Made by a program: the position numbers and the translations under genes. Source: CAZJFH01 sp964545205 (lineage in GTDB: Bacteria; Pseudomonadota; Alphaproteobacteria; Rhodospirillales; Magnetospirillaceae). Taken from it: a stretch of DNA of 58,741 nt. Shown piece by piece: positions 1 to 8,146 of the stretch. The notes beneath the pieces are model-generated. The model ran no database searches. It saw only the letters and a list, made by a program, of their open reading frames with translations, and was not told where the DNA came from. How positions within the stretch are numbered: the stretch's first letter is position 1; every line of letters begins with the position of its first letter. The stretch is from assembly GCA_964545205.1 (NCBI GenBank), contig CAZJFH010000025.1, forward strand, positions 1 to 58,741. Direction: 5' to 3'.

Positions 1-1
1 G

Positions 2-562
<561 letters not shown>

Positions 563-563
563 G

Positions 564-614
564 CCGGTTTTCGTGCTAGAACCGGTACGGGCTCCGGCGG
601 GCGATCCCCGCCGG
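564..614 (+). other. Two hairpins in the dnaK-dnaJ spacer
   Basis: The spacer holds two inverted repeats. One is ccggtt (564-569) with aaccgg (580-585). The other is ccggcggg (594-601) with cccgccgg (607-614) around a short loop. Neither is followed by a T-run, so they are poor intrinsic terminators. They could stabilise or partly attenuate the transcript so that dnaK is made in excess over dnaJ; that role is inference. Confidence 0.4.
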
Positions 615-643
615 GGCTCTTCGGCTGTTCCGGATAGGATTCG

Positions 644-1786
644 ATGGCGAAGCAGGATTATTACGAGCTCCTGGGTCTGGCGCGCGGCGCCAGCGCCGAG
701 GAGATCAAGAAGGCCTACCGCAAGCTGGCGATGCAGTATCACCCGGATCGCAACCCGGGCGATTCGACGGCCGAGGCCAAGTTCAAGGAAATCAGCGAAG
801 CCTACGAGGTCCTGAAGGACGAGCAGAAGCGCGCCGCCTACGACCGCTTCGGCCACGCCGCCTTCGAGCAGGGCATGGGCGGCCGTCCCGGCGGCGGCGC
901 CGGCGACTTCCACTTCGCCTCGGGCTTCGCCGACATCTTCGACGAGATGTTCGGCGAATTCATGGGCGGCCGCCGCGGCGGCGGCTCGGTCGGCCGCGGC
1001 GCCGACCTGCGCTACAACATGGAGATCACGCTCGAGGAGGCCTTCGCCGGCAAGGCGGCGACCATCCGCGTGCCGACCTCGGTCGCCTGCGACGAGTGCC
1101 ACGGCACCGGCGGCGCCGGCGGCGCCCAGCCGGTGCCCTGCGGCACCTGCCACGGCGCCGGCCGCGTCCGCGCCCAGCAGGGCTTCTTCACCATCGAGCG
1201 CGCCTGCCCGACCTGCAACGGCCTCGGCCGGGTGATCAAGGATCCGTGCCGCAACTGCGGCGGCACCGGGCGCACGCGCAAGGACAAGACGCTGTCGGTC
1301 AACATCCCGGCCGGCGTCGAGGACGGCACCCGCATCCGCCTCGCCAACGAGGGCGAGGCCGGCGTGCGCGGCGGCCCGCCCGGCGATCTGTACATCTTCC
1401 TGACCGTGCAGCCGCACCGGCTGTTCATCCGCGACGGCGCCAACATCCAGTGCCGGGTGCCGATCCCGATGGTCACCGCGGCGCTGGGCGGCCAGATCGA
1501 GGTGCCGACGATCGACGGCACGCGGGCCAAGATCACCATCCCGTCCGGCACCCAGACCGGCCAGCAGTTCCGCCTCAAGGGCAAGGGCATGAGCGTGCTG
1601 CGCTCGCCGGCGCGCGGCGACATGTTCGTCCACGCCATGGTCGAGACGCCGGTCAATCTCAGCAAGAAGCAGCAGGAACTGCTGCGCGAGTTCGACAAGG
1701 CCGGCGGCGGCGGCCACGAGACCAGCCCCGAGAGCCACGGCTTCTTCGCCAAGGTGAAGGAGTTGTGGGAGGATCTTAAGGACTAG
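644..1786 (+). CDS. dnaJ: Molecular chaperone DnaJ (Hsp40)
   Basis: Co-chaperone that delivers unfolded clients to DnaK and stimulates its ATPase. All type I DnaJ parts are visible in 380 residues: the J domain (about 1-75) with the HPD motif at 33-35, a Gly/Phe-rich linker with GGRRGGG runs (about 78-120), four CxxCxGxG zinc repeats starting near Cys149, Cys166, Cys188 and Cys202, and a C-terminal client-binding region. Length is normal for the family. The ATG start gives the standard MAKQDYYELLG beginning. It follows dnaK on the same strand and a stem-loop terminator lies 12 bases past its stop. Confidence 0.98.
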   Translation: MAKQDYYELLGLARGASAEEIKKAYRKLAMQYHPDRNPGDSTAEAKFKEISEAYEVLKDEQKRAAYDRFGHAAFEQGMGGRPGGGAGDFHFASGFADIFDEMFGEFMGGRRGGGSVGRGADLRYNMEITLEEAFAGKAATIRVPTSVACDECHGTGGAGGAQPVPCGTCHGAGRVRAQQGFFTIERACPTCNGLGRVIKDPCRNCGGTGRTRKDKTLSVNIPAGVEDGTRIRLANEGEAGVRGGPPGDLYIFLTVQPHRLFIRDGANIQCRVPIPMVTAALGGQIEVPTIDGTRAKITIPSGTQTGQQFRLKGKGMSVLRSPARGDMFVHAMVETPVNLSKKQQELLREFDKAGGGGHETSPESHGFFAKVKELWEDLKD

Positions 1787-1797
1787 CCCCTCCCGTC

Positions 1798-1820
1798 ACC
1801 CCCGGGCCTGACCCGGGGGT
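1798..1820 (+). terminator. Stem-loop after dnaJ, alphaproteobacterial repeat type
   Basis: acccccggg (1798-1806) and cccgggggt (1812-1820) form a perfect 9-bp stem with a 5-base loop just past dnaJ. There is no strong T-run, but the location fits transcript termination. The core resembles the CCCGGG-N-CCCGGG intergenic repeats seen in many alphaproteobacteria. Confidence 0.5.
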
Positions 1821-1841
1821 CCAGGGATTGCCGGGTCAATC

Positions 1842-1966
1842 CCACGGCTGTCCGGTTCAAGTTCGGATCGGCGTATCCGGCCCTTGAAGTCGTCATGGCC
1901 GGGCGAAGTCCCGGCCATCCACGTGGCGCGGTCGCACTCCTGATTCGTTAAGCCGGACAGCCGTGG
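1842..1966. repeat. Palindromic intergenic element flanked by a 14-bp inverted repeat
   Basis: ccacggctgtccgg at 1842-1855 recurs inverted at 1953-1966 (14 of 14 bases). Inside lies a second palindrome, atggccggg (1895-1903) with cccggccat (1910-1918), resembling intergenic repeats known from alphaproteobacteria. No open frame with recognisable homology crosses it. The nested form looks like a miniature mobile or structural RNA repeat between the convergent dnaJ and rlmH genes. Confidence 0.6.
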
Positions 1967-2009
1967 CTAAAGCCCGGCAATGGAGAGGAGCGCGCCGAAG
2001 GCGCACGCC

Positions 2010-2468
2010 TCACGCCCGATGATACGGGTGCCCGCTCAGGATGCACTGGGCGCGGAACAACTGCTCGGCCAGCATGCCGCGCACCAGCATGTGCGGCCAG
2101 GTGAGTTTTCCGAACGACAGCAGAAGATCGGCGCGGGCGCGCACCGATTCGTGATGGCCGTCGGCGCCGCCGATCAGGAAGGCGATGTCGGCGCGGCCAT
2201 CGTCGCGCCAGCCGCCCAGGCGGGCGGCGAAGTCCTCTGAGCCGAGGTCGCGGCCGCGCTCGTCGAGCGCCACCACCACCGCGCCGGCCGGCACCGCGGC
2301 GAGCAGCAGTTCGGCCTCGCGCGCCATGCGCTCGGGGGTGCCGAGCGGGCGTTTCTCCTCGACCTCCTTGAGCGCCAGCGGCCAGGCCAGGCGGCGGACG
2401 TAGTGGTCGTAGAGGGCGCGCTCCGGGCCGGGCTTCGCGCGCCCCACGGCCGCCACCAGGAGGCGCAC
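2010..2468 (-). CDS. rlmH: 23S rRNA (pseudouridine-1915-N3) methyltransferase RlmH
   Basis: SPOUT-class enzyme that methylates pseudouridine 1915 in helix 69 of 23S rRNA on assembled 70S ribosomes, using S-adenosylmethionine. The 152-residue product has the family length, the SAM-site loop FLIGGADGH near residue 103 and the conserved C-terminal RAQCILSGHPYHR. The start is a GTG, giving MRLLVAAVGRAK. It lies 19 bases after rsfS in the same direction, matching the conserved nadD-rsfS-rlmH order, so it is probably the last gene of that operon. Confidence 0.95.
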   Translation of the reverse strand: MRLLVAAVGRAKPGPERALYDHYVRRLAWPLALKEVEEKRPLGTPERMAREAELLLAAVPAGAVVVALDERGRDLGSEDFAARLGGWRDDGRADIAFLIGGADGHHESVRARADLLLSFGKLTWPHMLVRGMLAEQLFRAQCILSGHPYHRA

Positions 2469-2487
2469 GGCCTAGCGGCCCGCGCGC

Positions 2488-2865
2488 TCAGGCGGTCGCA
2501 TGCATACGATCCGCCGCCGGCGCCGCCACGCCCCACATCTTCTCGATGTTGTAGAAGGCGCGCACCTCGGGCCGGAACAGGTGGACGATGATGTCGCCAC
2601 CGTCGATCAACACCCAGTCGCACTGCTGCATGCCCTCCGCGGACACCCGCAGGCCGGCGCGCTTCAGCTTTTCGACGAGATGATCGGCCATGGCGCCGAC
2701 CTGGCGCTGCGACCGCCCGGAGGCGACGACGAGGTGATCGGCGATGCTGGACTTGCCGCGCAGGTCGATCACGGTGACGTGTTCAGCCTTGTCGTCGTCC
2801 AGCGAGTTGGTGACGAGTTCGACCAGTTTGTCCGGGTCGTACGGACCGCTACTCGGAGGGTGAAT
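2488..2865 (-). CDS. rsfS: Ribosomal silencing factor RsfS, probably starting at an ATT codon
   Basis: RsfS binds ribosomal protein L14 and blocks subunit joining when nutrients are short. The protein shows the family core: IDLRGKSSIADHLVVASGRS, then CDWVLIDGGDIIVHLF and FYNIEKMWG. An in-frame stop lies at 2920-2922. The only standard start after it is a GTG at 2914-2916, which has no Shine-Dalgarno sequence and would overlap nadD by 68 bases. An ATT at 2863-2865 sits 6 bases after AAGGAG (2872-2877) and gives 125 residues, close to normal length. I chose the ATT, a rare start known from infC and pcnB of E. coli. The longer GTG form (to 2916) remains possible. Confidence 0.9.
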   Translation of the reverse strand: MHPPSSGPYDPDKLVELVTNSLDDDKAEHVTVIDLRGKSSIADHLVVASGRSQRQVGAMADHLVEKLKRAGLRVSAEGMQQCDWVLIDGGDIIVHLFRPEVRAFYNIEKMWGVAAPAADRMHATA

Positions 2866-3505
2866 GGTCTGCTCCTTTCCTCTGATCGGTGTCCGCCGTC
2901 CGCTCCGCGCGGTCACGGATCACCGTGGCCGAGGCGGGATGCAGTCTCGTGTGCAGGAATATCCATGCCGGAGGCCGCATGTCCGCCAGGACGCTCGCCT
3001 GCCGTTCCGGAACCCGCCGATCGGCGAACCGTCGCGCGGCCTTTCCGGCAAGCGCTCTAAAAGAATATGAATTGCGGTCGAGAATCGCAATGGTCGTCGT
3101 GCGGAAGATGCTTGTCCAACGCTCCCAGCGCGGAATTTGCACCAAATTGTCGGCTCCCATCAACCAGACGAAGCTTGCGTTGGGAAAACGGCGGCCAAGT
3201 CGTTCCAAGGTGTCGGCGGTGTAGCGGGTGCCGAGATCGGCCTCGATGGCGCTGACCCGGATGCGCGGATGCGCCGCCGCCGCGCGGGCGCCGGCCAGCC
3301 TGCGCGCCAGCGGCGCCATGCCCCGCGTCGGCTTCAAGGGGTTCTGCGGCGAGACCAGCCACCACACCTCGTCGAGCGCCAGGCGGCGCAGCGCGATCAG
3401 GCTGACGTGGCGATGGCCTTCGTGCGCCGGATTGAACGAGCCGCCGAGCAGCCCGACCCGCCGCCGCCGGCGGTCGCCCCAGGGATTGGGCGGAAGGGGC
3501 GTCAC
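2849..3505 (-). CDS. nadD: Nicotinate-nucleotide adenylyltransferase
   Basis: Joins nicotinate mononucleotide and ATP to give deamido-NAD, a central step of NAD synthesis. The nucleotidyltransferase motif GSFNPAHEGH is at residues 22-31, WLMGADNLVQIPRWERW is the substrate loop, and HPASATVIR near the C-terminus corresponds to the second phosphate-binding motif. At 218 residues it has normal length. It begins at a GTG with GGAGG nine bases upstream. Its 3' end overlaps the presumed rsfS start by 17 bases, suggesting translational coupling. Confidence 0.95.
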   Translation of the reverse strand: MTPLPPNPWGDRRRRRVGLLGGSFNPAHEGHRHVSLIALRRLALDEVWWLVSPQNPLKPTRGMAPLARRLAGARAAAAHPRIRVSAIEADLGTRYTADTLERLGRRFPNASFVWLMGADNLVQIPRWERWTSIFRTTTIAILDRNSYSFRALAGKAARRFADRRVPERQASVLADMRPPAWIFLHTRLHPASATVIRDRAERTADTDQRKGADHSPSE

Positions 3506-3509
3506 GCGC

Positions 3510-3791
3510 TCAATCCTCCGCCTGCTGGTGGCCGTGGCGGACCAGCAGGATGCGCACGGTCCCGCGCTCGGCCTCGACGCGGTAGTGGATCAGGTAGGGC
3601 GTGCCGAGCACCGGCATCACGCGGATGCCATGGCCACGGTCGCGATGGCGGTGGGGAAGGTCGGCCAGACCGGCTGCCGTTCGGAACATCTCCCGGCCAA
3701 TTCGGCGGGCGGCGTGGGGATTCAAAGGCTCGAGGAAATCGAGAATGTCGTTCAGCATCCGCATCGCATGCGGCGACCATACGACCTTCAT
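3510..3791 (-). CDS. ParE/RelE-family toxin
   Basis: Probable toxin of a type II toxin-antitoxin pair. The 93-residue product opens with VVWSPHAMRMLNDILDFLE, the usual first strand and helix of ParE/RelE toxins. It continues with NPHAARRIGREMF and GLADLPHRHRDRGHGIRV, and ends with PYLIHYRVEAERGTVRILLVRHGH-like strands typical of the fold. ParE members poison DNA gyrase and RelE members cleave mRNA; the sequence alone does not decide which. Its ATG overlaps the antitoxin stop in an ATGA (3788-3791), so the two are translated together, antitoxin first. nadD starts only four bases downstream. Confidence 0.85.
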   Translation of the reverse strand: MKVVWSPHAMRMLNDILDFLEPLNPHAARRIGREMFRTAAGLADLPHRHRDRGHGIRVMPVLGTPYLIHYRVEAERGTVRILLVRHGHQQAED

Positions 3792-4000
3792 CCTTCGCCG
3801 TGCCGTTTGGCCAGCCGGCGCTCCAGCTCGCCCATGAACCAGGCCATGACCTCTTCGTGCGGGATGCCTTCCTCGCCGGCATCGGCCTCGGCGATGGCCT
3901 GCTCCAGCTCCGCCCGGTAATCGGGCGGCAGGCTGTCCCACCACTCCTTGTCGTACGGCTCGTCGGCCATGGCCCCGCCGGGATTCGCTCGTGCCTTCAT
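3788..4000 (-). CDS. Antitoxin of the ParE-like toxin
   Basis: Small acidic 70-residue protein immediately before the ParE-like toxin, with ATGA overlap. The segment AIAEADAGEEGIPHEEVMAW followed by ERRLAKRHGEG is the common pattern of antitoxins paired with ParE/RelE toxins (acidic linker, HEEV helix, basic C-terminal tail). The N-terminal DNA-binding part is short, and no ribbon-helix-helix consensus is clear, so the antitoxin class is uncertain. The start has GGAGAG eight bases upstream. The pair sits between proA and nadD, genes that are normally adjacent. Confidence 0.75.
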   Translation of the reverse strand: MKARANPGGAMADEPYDKEWWDSLPPDYRAELEQAIAEADAGEEGIPHEEVMAWFMGELERRLAKRHGEG

Positions 4001-4064
4001 CTCAGATGCTCTCCGCCGCGCCTGCCCGCAAGTGTGCGCCGGGCGGCGGCGGCGGGCAAGGCCG

Positions 4065-5330
4065 TCACTTCGGCCGCACCTGGCCCGCGCCGCGCACCAC
4101 GTACTTGAAGGTGCAGAGCTGCTCGAGCCCGACGGGGCCGCGGGCGTGCATCTTGCCGGTCGAGATGCCGATCTCGGCGCCCATGCCGAACTCGCCGCCG
4201 TCGGCGAACTGGGTCGAGGCGTTGTGCATGACGATCGCCGATTCGACGCCGTCGAGGAACGCCTCGGCGGCGGCCGGGTCGTCGGTGACGATGCTCTCGG
4301 TGTGCTGCGACGAATAGCGGTTGATGTGCGCGACCGCCGCGTCGACGCCGTCGACCACCTTGGCCGAGACGATGGCGTCGAGATACTCGGTGCGCCAGTC
4401 CTCCTCGGTCGCCGGCACCACGCGCTGGTCGACCGCCTCGACGGCGCGGTCGCCGCGCACCTCGCAGCCGGCGTCGAGCAGGTCCCTGACCAGCACCGGC
4501 AGATGGGTCGCGGCGACGCGGCGGTCGACCAGCAGCGTCTCGGTGGCGCCGCAGATGCCGGTGCGGCGCATCTTGGCGTTCATGACGATGGCGCGGGCCA
4601 TCTCCAGGTCGGCGGCGCCGTCGACATAGGTGTGGCAGATGCCTTCCAGGTGCTGGAACAGCGGGATCTTGCTCTCGGCGGTCAGGCGCTCGATCAGCGA
4701 GCGGCCGCCGCGCGGCACGATGACGTCGATGTAGCGGGTCGCCGTCAGCATGGCGCCGACGAAGGCGCGGTCGGTGGTCGGCGGCATCTGGATGCAGTCG
4801 GCGGGCAGGCCGGCGGCTTCGAGACCGTGGCGCAGCGCCGCCATGATCGCGGTCGAGGAATGGAAGCTCTCGGAGCCGCCGCGCAGGATGGCGGCGTTGC
4901 CCGATTTCAGGCACAGCGCCCCGGCATCGGCGGTGACGTTGGGCCGGCTCTCGTAGATGATGCCGATGACGCCCAGCGGCACGGCGACGCGCGCGATCCG
5001 CAGCCCGTTCGGCCGCTCCCATTCGGCGAGCACGCGGCCGACCGGATCGGGCAGCGCGGCGATGTCCTCCAGCCCCCTGGCCATCGCCTCGATGCGCTTG
5101 TCGTCGAGCAGCAGCCGGTCGAGCATCGCCTTGGTCAGGCCCTTGGCCTCGCCGGCGGCCATGTCCTTGGCGTTGGCGGCCTTGATCGCCGGCGCCTGGA
5201 CCCGCAGCGCTTCCGCCGCAGCGGTCAGGGCGCGGTTCTTGGTCTCGGTCGACGCGCGCGCGAGCACGCGGCCGGCGGCCTTGGCGCGCTCGCCGATGTC
5301 GGTGATCAGGGTCTGGATGTCGTCGGTCAT
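4065..5330 (-). CDS. proA: Gamma-glutamyl phosphate reductase (proline synthesis)
   Basis: NADPH-dependent reduction of gamma-glutamyl phosphate to glutamate-5-semialdehyde, the second step of proline synthesis in the cytoplasm. The 421-residue protein has aldehyde-dehydrogenase-fold motifs: LGVIGIIYESRPNVT, CLKSGNAAILRGGSE, and the catalytic cysteine near residue 260 in RRTGICGATETLL. I chose the ATG at 5330 (MTDDIQTLI), which follows GAGG, over an upstream ATG that adds 11 unconserved residues. proB lies upstream on the same strand, separated by a palindromic repeat. Confidence 0.97.
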   Translation of the reverse strand: MTDDIQTLITDIGERAKAAGRVLARASTETKNRALTAAAEALRVQAPAIKAANAKDMAAGEAKGLTKAMLDRLLLDDKRIEAMARGLEDIAALPDPVGRVLAEWERPNGLRIARVAVPLGVIGIIYESRPNVTADAGALCLKSGNAAILRGGSESFHSSTAIMAALRHGLEAAGLPADCIQMPPTTDRAFVGAMLTATRYIDVIVPRGGRSLIERLTAESKIPLFQHLEGICHTYVDGAADLEMARAIVMNAKMRRTGICGATETLLVDRRVAATHLPVLVRDLLDAGCEVRGDRAVEAVDQRVVPATEEDWRTEYLDAIVSAKVVDGVDAAVAHINRYSSQHTESIVTDDPAAAEAFLDGVESAIVMHNASTQFADGGEFGMGAEIGISTGKMHARGPVGLEQLCTFKYVVRGAGQVRPK

Positions 5331-5352
5331 GTCGTCCTCGCCTCGGTCTAAA

Positions 5353-5457
5353 CCCCTCTCCAAAGGCCGGGAGGGTGAGGGCGGCGCTCCGGCGCCTGGC
5401 CCGATGTCCAGGCGCGGCCCCCACCCCGGCCCTCCCCCGCGGGCGGGGGAGGGGGAA
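5353..5457. repeat. Palindromic intergenic repeat between proB and proA
   Basis: A copy of the window-wide repeat family. A CCCCTCTCC-type arm with GGGAGGGTGAGGG lies on the left. On the right are a CCCCCACCCCGGCCCTCCCCC arm and its partner GCGGGCGGGGGAGGGGG. Central segments (gcgccggagcgcc-like) can also pair. No gene crosses it. It may serve as a processing or attenuation element inside the proBA transcript. Confidence 0.6.
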
Positions 5458-5460
5458 ATG

Positions 5461-6573
5461 CTACTCCACCACCAGATCGTTCCTGTGGATGATCTCGTCC
5501 GGGCCGCGATAGCCGAGGATGTCCTCGATCTCGGCGCTCTTCCTGCCGATGATCATGCGCGCCTCGTCGGCGGCGTACATCGTCAGGCCGCGGCCGAGCA
5601 CGACGCCGTCGCCGTTCTTGACCACCACCGGGTCGCCCTTCTGGAAGCTGCCCTCGACCGCGCGCACGCCGGCCGGCAGCAGCGAGCGGCCCTGCTGCAG
5701 GGCGCGGCAGGCGCCGGAATCGACGACGATCGTCCCCACCGGCTTCATGGCGCCGGCGATCCAGCGCTTGCGCGCGGTCAGCGGCGACTGGTGCGGCAGG
5801 AACCAGGTGCAGCGGCCGCCCGCGATCATCGCCTGAAGGGGATTGAGCGGCTTGCCCGGCGCGATCACCATGCGGCAGCCGGCGCCGAGGGCGATGCGCG
5901 CCGCCATGATCTTGGTGACCATGCCGCCCGACCCGAAGGCCGAGCCGGGATCGCCGGCCATCGCCTCGATCTCGGGCGTCAGCTCCTCGACCACCGGCAG
6001 GAAGCGGGCGTCGGGATCCTTGCGCGGATCGGCGGTGTAGAGGCCGTCGATGTCCGAGAACAGCACCAGCGTGTCGGCGGCGATCATCTGGGCGACGCGC
6101 GCCGCCAGGCGGTCGTTGTCGCCGAAGCGGATCTCGGTGGTCGCCACCGTGTCGTTCTCGTTGATCACCGGCACGGCGCCGAACCGCAGCAGCGCCTCCA
6201 GCGTGTTGCGGGCGTTGAGGTAGCGGCGGCGGTTCTCGGAATCGTCGATGGTCAGCAGCACCTGGGCGACGGTGACGCCGTGGCGGTGCAGCGCCTCCTG
6301 GTAGGCGTGGGCGAGGCGGATCTGGCCGGTGGCGGCGGCGGCCTGCTTCTCCTCGAGCTTCAGCGTGCCGGCCGGCAGGCCGAGATGGCGCCGGCCGACG
6401 GCGACGGCGCCCGAGGTGACGACGACGACCTCGGTGCCGCCGGCCTTCAGCGCCGCCAGGTCGTCGCACAGCGATTCCAGCCAGGTGCGGTGGATCTGGC
6501 CCGTGGCCTGGTCCACCAGCAGCGCCGAGCCGATCTTGACGATCAGCCGGCGGGCCTTGCGCAGGTCGTTCAT
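5461..6573 (-). CDS. proB: Glutamate 5-kinase (proline synthesis)
   Basis: Phosphorylates glutamate with ATP to start proline synthesis, normally feedback-inhibited by proline. The 370-residue product begins RKARRLIVKIGSALLVD (amino acid kinase fold) and has VVVTSGAVAVGRRHLG, VINENDTVATTEIRFGDND and SDIDGLYTADPR. It ends with a C-terminal PUA domain (from about residue 285: GAVKPVGTIVVDSGACRAL onwards is represented, then VLGRGLTMY). The start was placed at MNDLRKARR; upstream in-frame codons run through a palindromic repeat and are unlikely to be protein. Neighbours obgE and proA give the conserved alphaproteobacterial order. Confidence 0.96.
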   Translation of the reverse strand: MNDLRKARRLIVKIGSALLVDQATGQIHRTWLESLCDDLAALKAGGTEVVVVTSGAVAVGRRHLGLPAGTLKLEEKQAAAATGQIRLAHAYQEALHRHGVTVAQVLLTIDDSENRRRYLNARNTLEALLRFGAVPVINENDTVATTEIRFGDNDRLAARVAQMIAADTLVLFSDIDGLYTADPRKDPDARFLPVVEELTPEIEAMAGDPGSAFGSGGMVTKIMAARIALGAGCRMVIAPGKPLNPLQAMIAGGRCTWFLPHQSPLTARKRWIAGAMKPVGTIVVDSGACRALQQGRSLLPAGVRAVEGSFQKGDPVVVKNGDGVVLGRGLTMYAADEARMIIGRKSAEIEDILGYRGPDEIIHRNDLVVE

Positions 6574-6600
6574 GTTCGCCGCTTCCCCCACCGCTATCAC

Positions 6601-6731
6601 TCCCTCCCCCGCGTGCGGGGGAGGGCCGGGGTGGGGGCCGCGCTTCGGCGTCATGGCCAACTGGCGGTGCGCCACCCTCCCCCTCCCGCCGCGAGCGGCG
6701 GGCCCCTCCCTCTCCCGCGCGCGGGAGAGGG
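6601..6731. repeat. Palindromic intergenic repeat between obgE and proB
   Basis: Two short palindromes, CTCCCCCGC-GTGCGGGGGAG at the left and CCTCTCCCGC-GCGCGGGAGAGG at the right, flank complementary GGGGTGGGGG and CCACCCTCCCCC stretches. The whole 130-base block can fold on itself. The same architecture appears at 5353-5457 and 35318-35600. Confidence 0.65.
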
Positions 6732-6735
6732 AAAC

Positions 6736-7773
6736 TCACTCCTCCCAGGGCGCCTTGTCGGACGGCTCCGCCGCCGCCTGCGGCCGGCCGGCCTTGATCT
6801 CGCGCAGCAGGGCGCCGAGCACCTCCTTGAGGCCGATGCCGGCGACGCCCGAGAGCGTGTATACCCTGGCCGCCGTCGCCTCCTCCAGCGCCTTCAGCTT
6901 GGCCTCGATCTCCTCGGGCGTCAGCGCGTCGCACTTGTTCAGCGCCACCACCTCGGGCTTGTCCTCGAGCCCGGCGCCGTAGGCCTCGAGCTCGGCGCGC
7001 ACGACGTGGTAGGTCTCGGCGACGTCCTCGGTGGTGCCGTCGACCAGGTGCAGCAGCACGCCGCAGCGCTCGATGTGGCCGAGGAAGCGGTCGCCGATGC
7101 CCACGCCCTCGTGCGCGCCCTCGATGATGCCGGGGATGTCGGCGATCACGAATTCGTCGCCGCCGAGATAGACGACGCCGAGATTGGGATGCAGCGTCGT
7201 GAACGGATAGTCGGCGATCTTGGGCCGGGCGCGGGTCACCGCGGCCAGGAAGGTCGACTTGCCGGCGTTCGGCAGCCCGACCAGGCCGGCGTCGGCGATC
7301 AGCTTCAGCCGCAGCCACACCCAGGCCTCCTGGCCCGGCCAGCCGGGATCGGCGCGGCGCGGCGCCTGGTTGGTCGAGGTCTTGTAGTGCTGGTTGCCGA
7401 AGCCGCCGTCGCCGCCGTGCAGCATGACGAAACGCTGGCCGGGCTCGGTCAGGTCGGCGAGCACGGTCTCGCGGTCCTCGTCGAGGATCTCGGTGCCGAC
7501 GGGGACCTTGATCACCATGTCGGCGCCGCGCCCGCCGGTGCGGTTGCGGCCCATGCCGTGGTGGCCCTTCTCGGCCTTGAAGTGCTGCTGGTAGCGGAAG
7601 TCGATCAGCGTGTTGAGGTTGGCGACGCATTCGAACACGACGTCGCCGCCGCGGCCGCCGTCGCCGCCGTCGGGGCCGCCGAACTCGATGTACTTCTCGC
7701 GCCGGAACGAGCACGCGCCGGCGCCGCCGTCGCCGCTCTTGATGTAGATCTTGGCCTGATCGAGGAATTTCAT
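6736..7773 (-). CDS. obgE: Obg-family GTPase ObgE/CgtA
   Basis: Essential ribosome-associated GTPase acting in 50S assembly and stress response. The 345-residue protein has the glycine-rich Obg fold (about 1-158; SGDGGAGACSFRREKY, FGGPDGGDGGRGGDV) and then the G domain: G1 GLPNAGKST near 166, G3 DIPGIIEGAHEG, and NKCD near residue 280. I placed the start at MKFLDQAKIYIKSGDGG, the universal Obg beginning. It follows rpmA, as in most bacteria, but a strong terminator lies between them. The C-terminal tail is short. Confidence 0.97.
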   Translation of the reverse strand: MKFLDQAKIYIKSGDGGAGACSFRREKYIEFGGPDGGDGGRGGDVVFECVANLNTLIDFRYQQHFKAEKGHHGMGRNRTGGRGADMVIKVPVGTEILDEDRETVLADLTEPGQRFVMLHGGDGGFGNQHYKTSTNQAPRRADPGWPGQEAWVWLRLKLIADAGLVGLPNAGKSTFLAAVTRARPKIADYPFTTLHPNLGVVYLGGDEFVIADIPGIIEGAHEGVGIGDRFLGHIERCGVLLHLVDGTTEDVAETYHVVRAELEAYGAGLEDKPEVVALNKCDALTPEEIEAKLKALEEATAARVYTLSGVAGIGLKEVLGALLREIKAGRPQAAAEPSDKAPWEE

Positions 7774-7786
7774 TGGTTCTTCACAT

Positions 7787-7817
7787 GCAAAAAGGGGAAC
7801 GGCGTGCCGTTCCCCTT
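7787..7817 (-). terminator. Intrinsic terminator between rpmA and obgE
   Basis: On the minus strand a perfect 12-bp stem (7806-7817 with 7792-7803, two bases between) is followed by five Ts. It directly follows the rpmA stop, so transcription from the rplU promoter should largely stop here and obgE needs read-through or its own promoter. Confidence 0.9.
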
Positions 7818-7846
7818 CGATCGAGATGCGGGAAGGTCCGGCGCCC

Positions 7847-8122
7847 TTACTCGGCGGCCTGGGCCTCCGGCTGGCCGACCACGCTGACGAAGGTGCGGCC
7901 CTTGAAGCCCTTGCGGAACTCGACCTTGCCGTCGGCGGTCGCGAACAGCGTGTGGTCGCGGCCCAGGCCGACATTGGCGCCCGGGTAGAACTCGGTGCCG
8001 CGCTGGCGCACGATGATGTTGCCGGCGATCACGGCTTCGCCGCCGAACTTCTTGACGCCGAGGCGCTTGCCCGCGGAGTCGCGGCCGTTACGCGAAGAAC
8101 CGCCAGCCTTTTTGTGTGCCAT
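7847..8122 (-). CDS. rpmA: 50S ribosomal protein L27
   Basis: L27 sits at the peptidyl transferase centre, its N-terminal tail touching the tRNA ends. The 91-residue product begins MAHKKAGGSSRNGRDSAGKR and contains GANVGLGRDHTLFA, both diagnostic. AAGGAG lies nine bases before the ATG. It is the second gene after rplU (24-base gap) and is followed by an intrinsic terminator. The tail KGRTFVSVVGQPEAQAAE is slightly extended, as is common in alphaproteobacteria. Confidence 0.98.
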   Translation of the reverse strand: MAHKKAGGSSRNGRDSAGKRLGVKKFGGEAVIAGNIIVRQRGTEFYPGANVGLGRDHTLFATADGKVEFRKGFKGRTFVSVVGQPEAQAAE

Positions 8123-8146
8123 GGGATGCTACTCCTTCGAAACTCT

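Noticed and set aside
4957..7887. Very long open frame opposite proA, proB and obgE, and similar long frames opposite other genes (for example 20144-22846 and 27378-29603)
   Set aside because: They are antisense or shifted readings of well-recognised genes, rich in Arg, Ala, Gly and His, as expected in GC-rich DNA with few stop codons.
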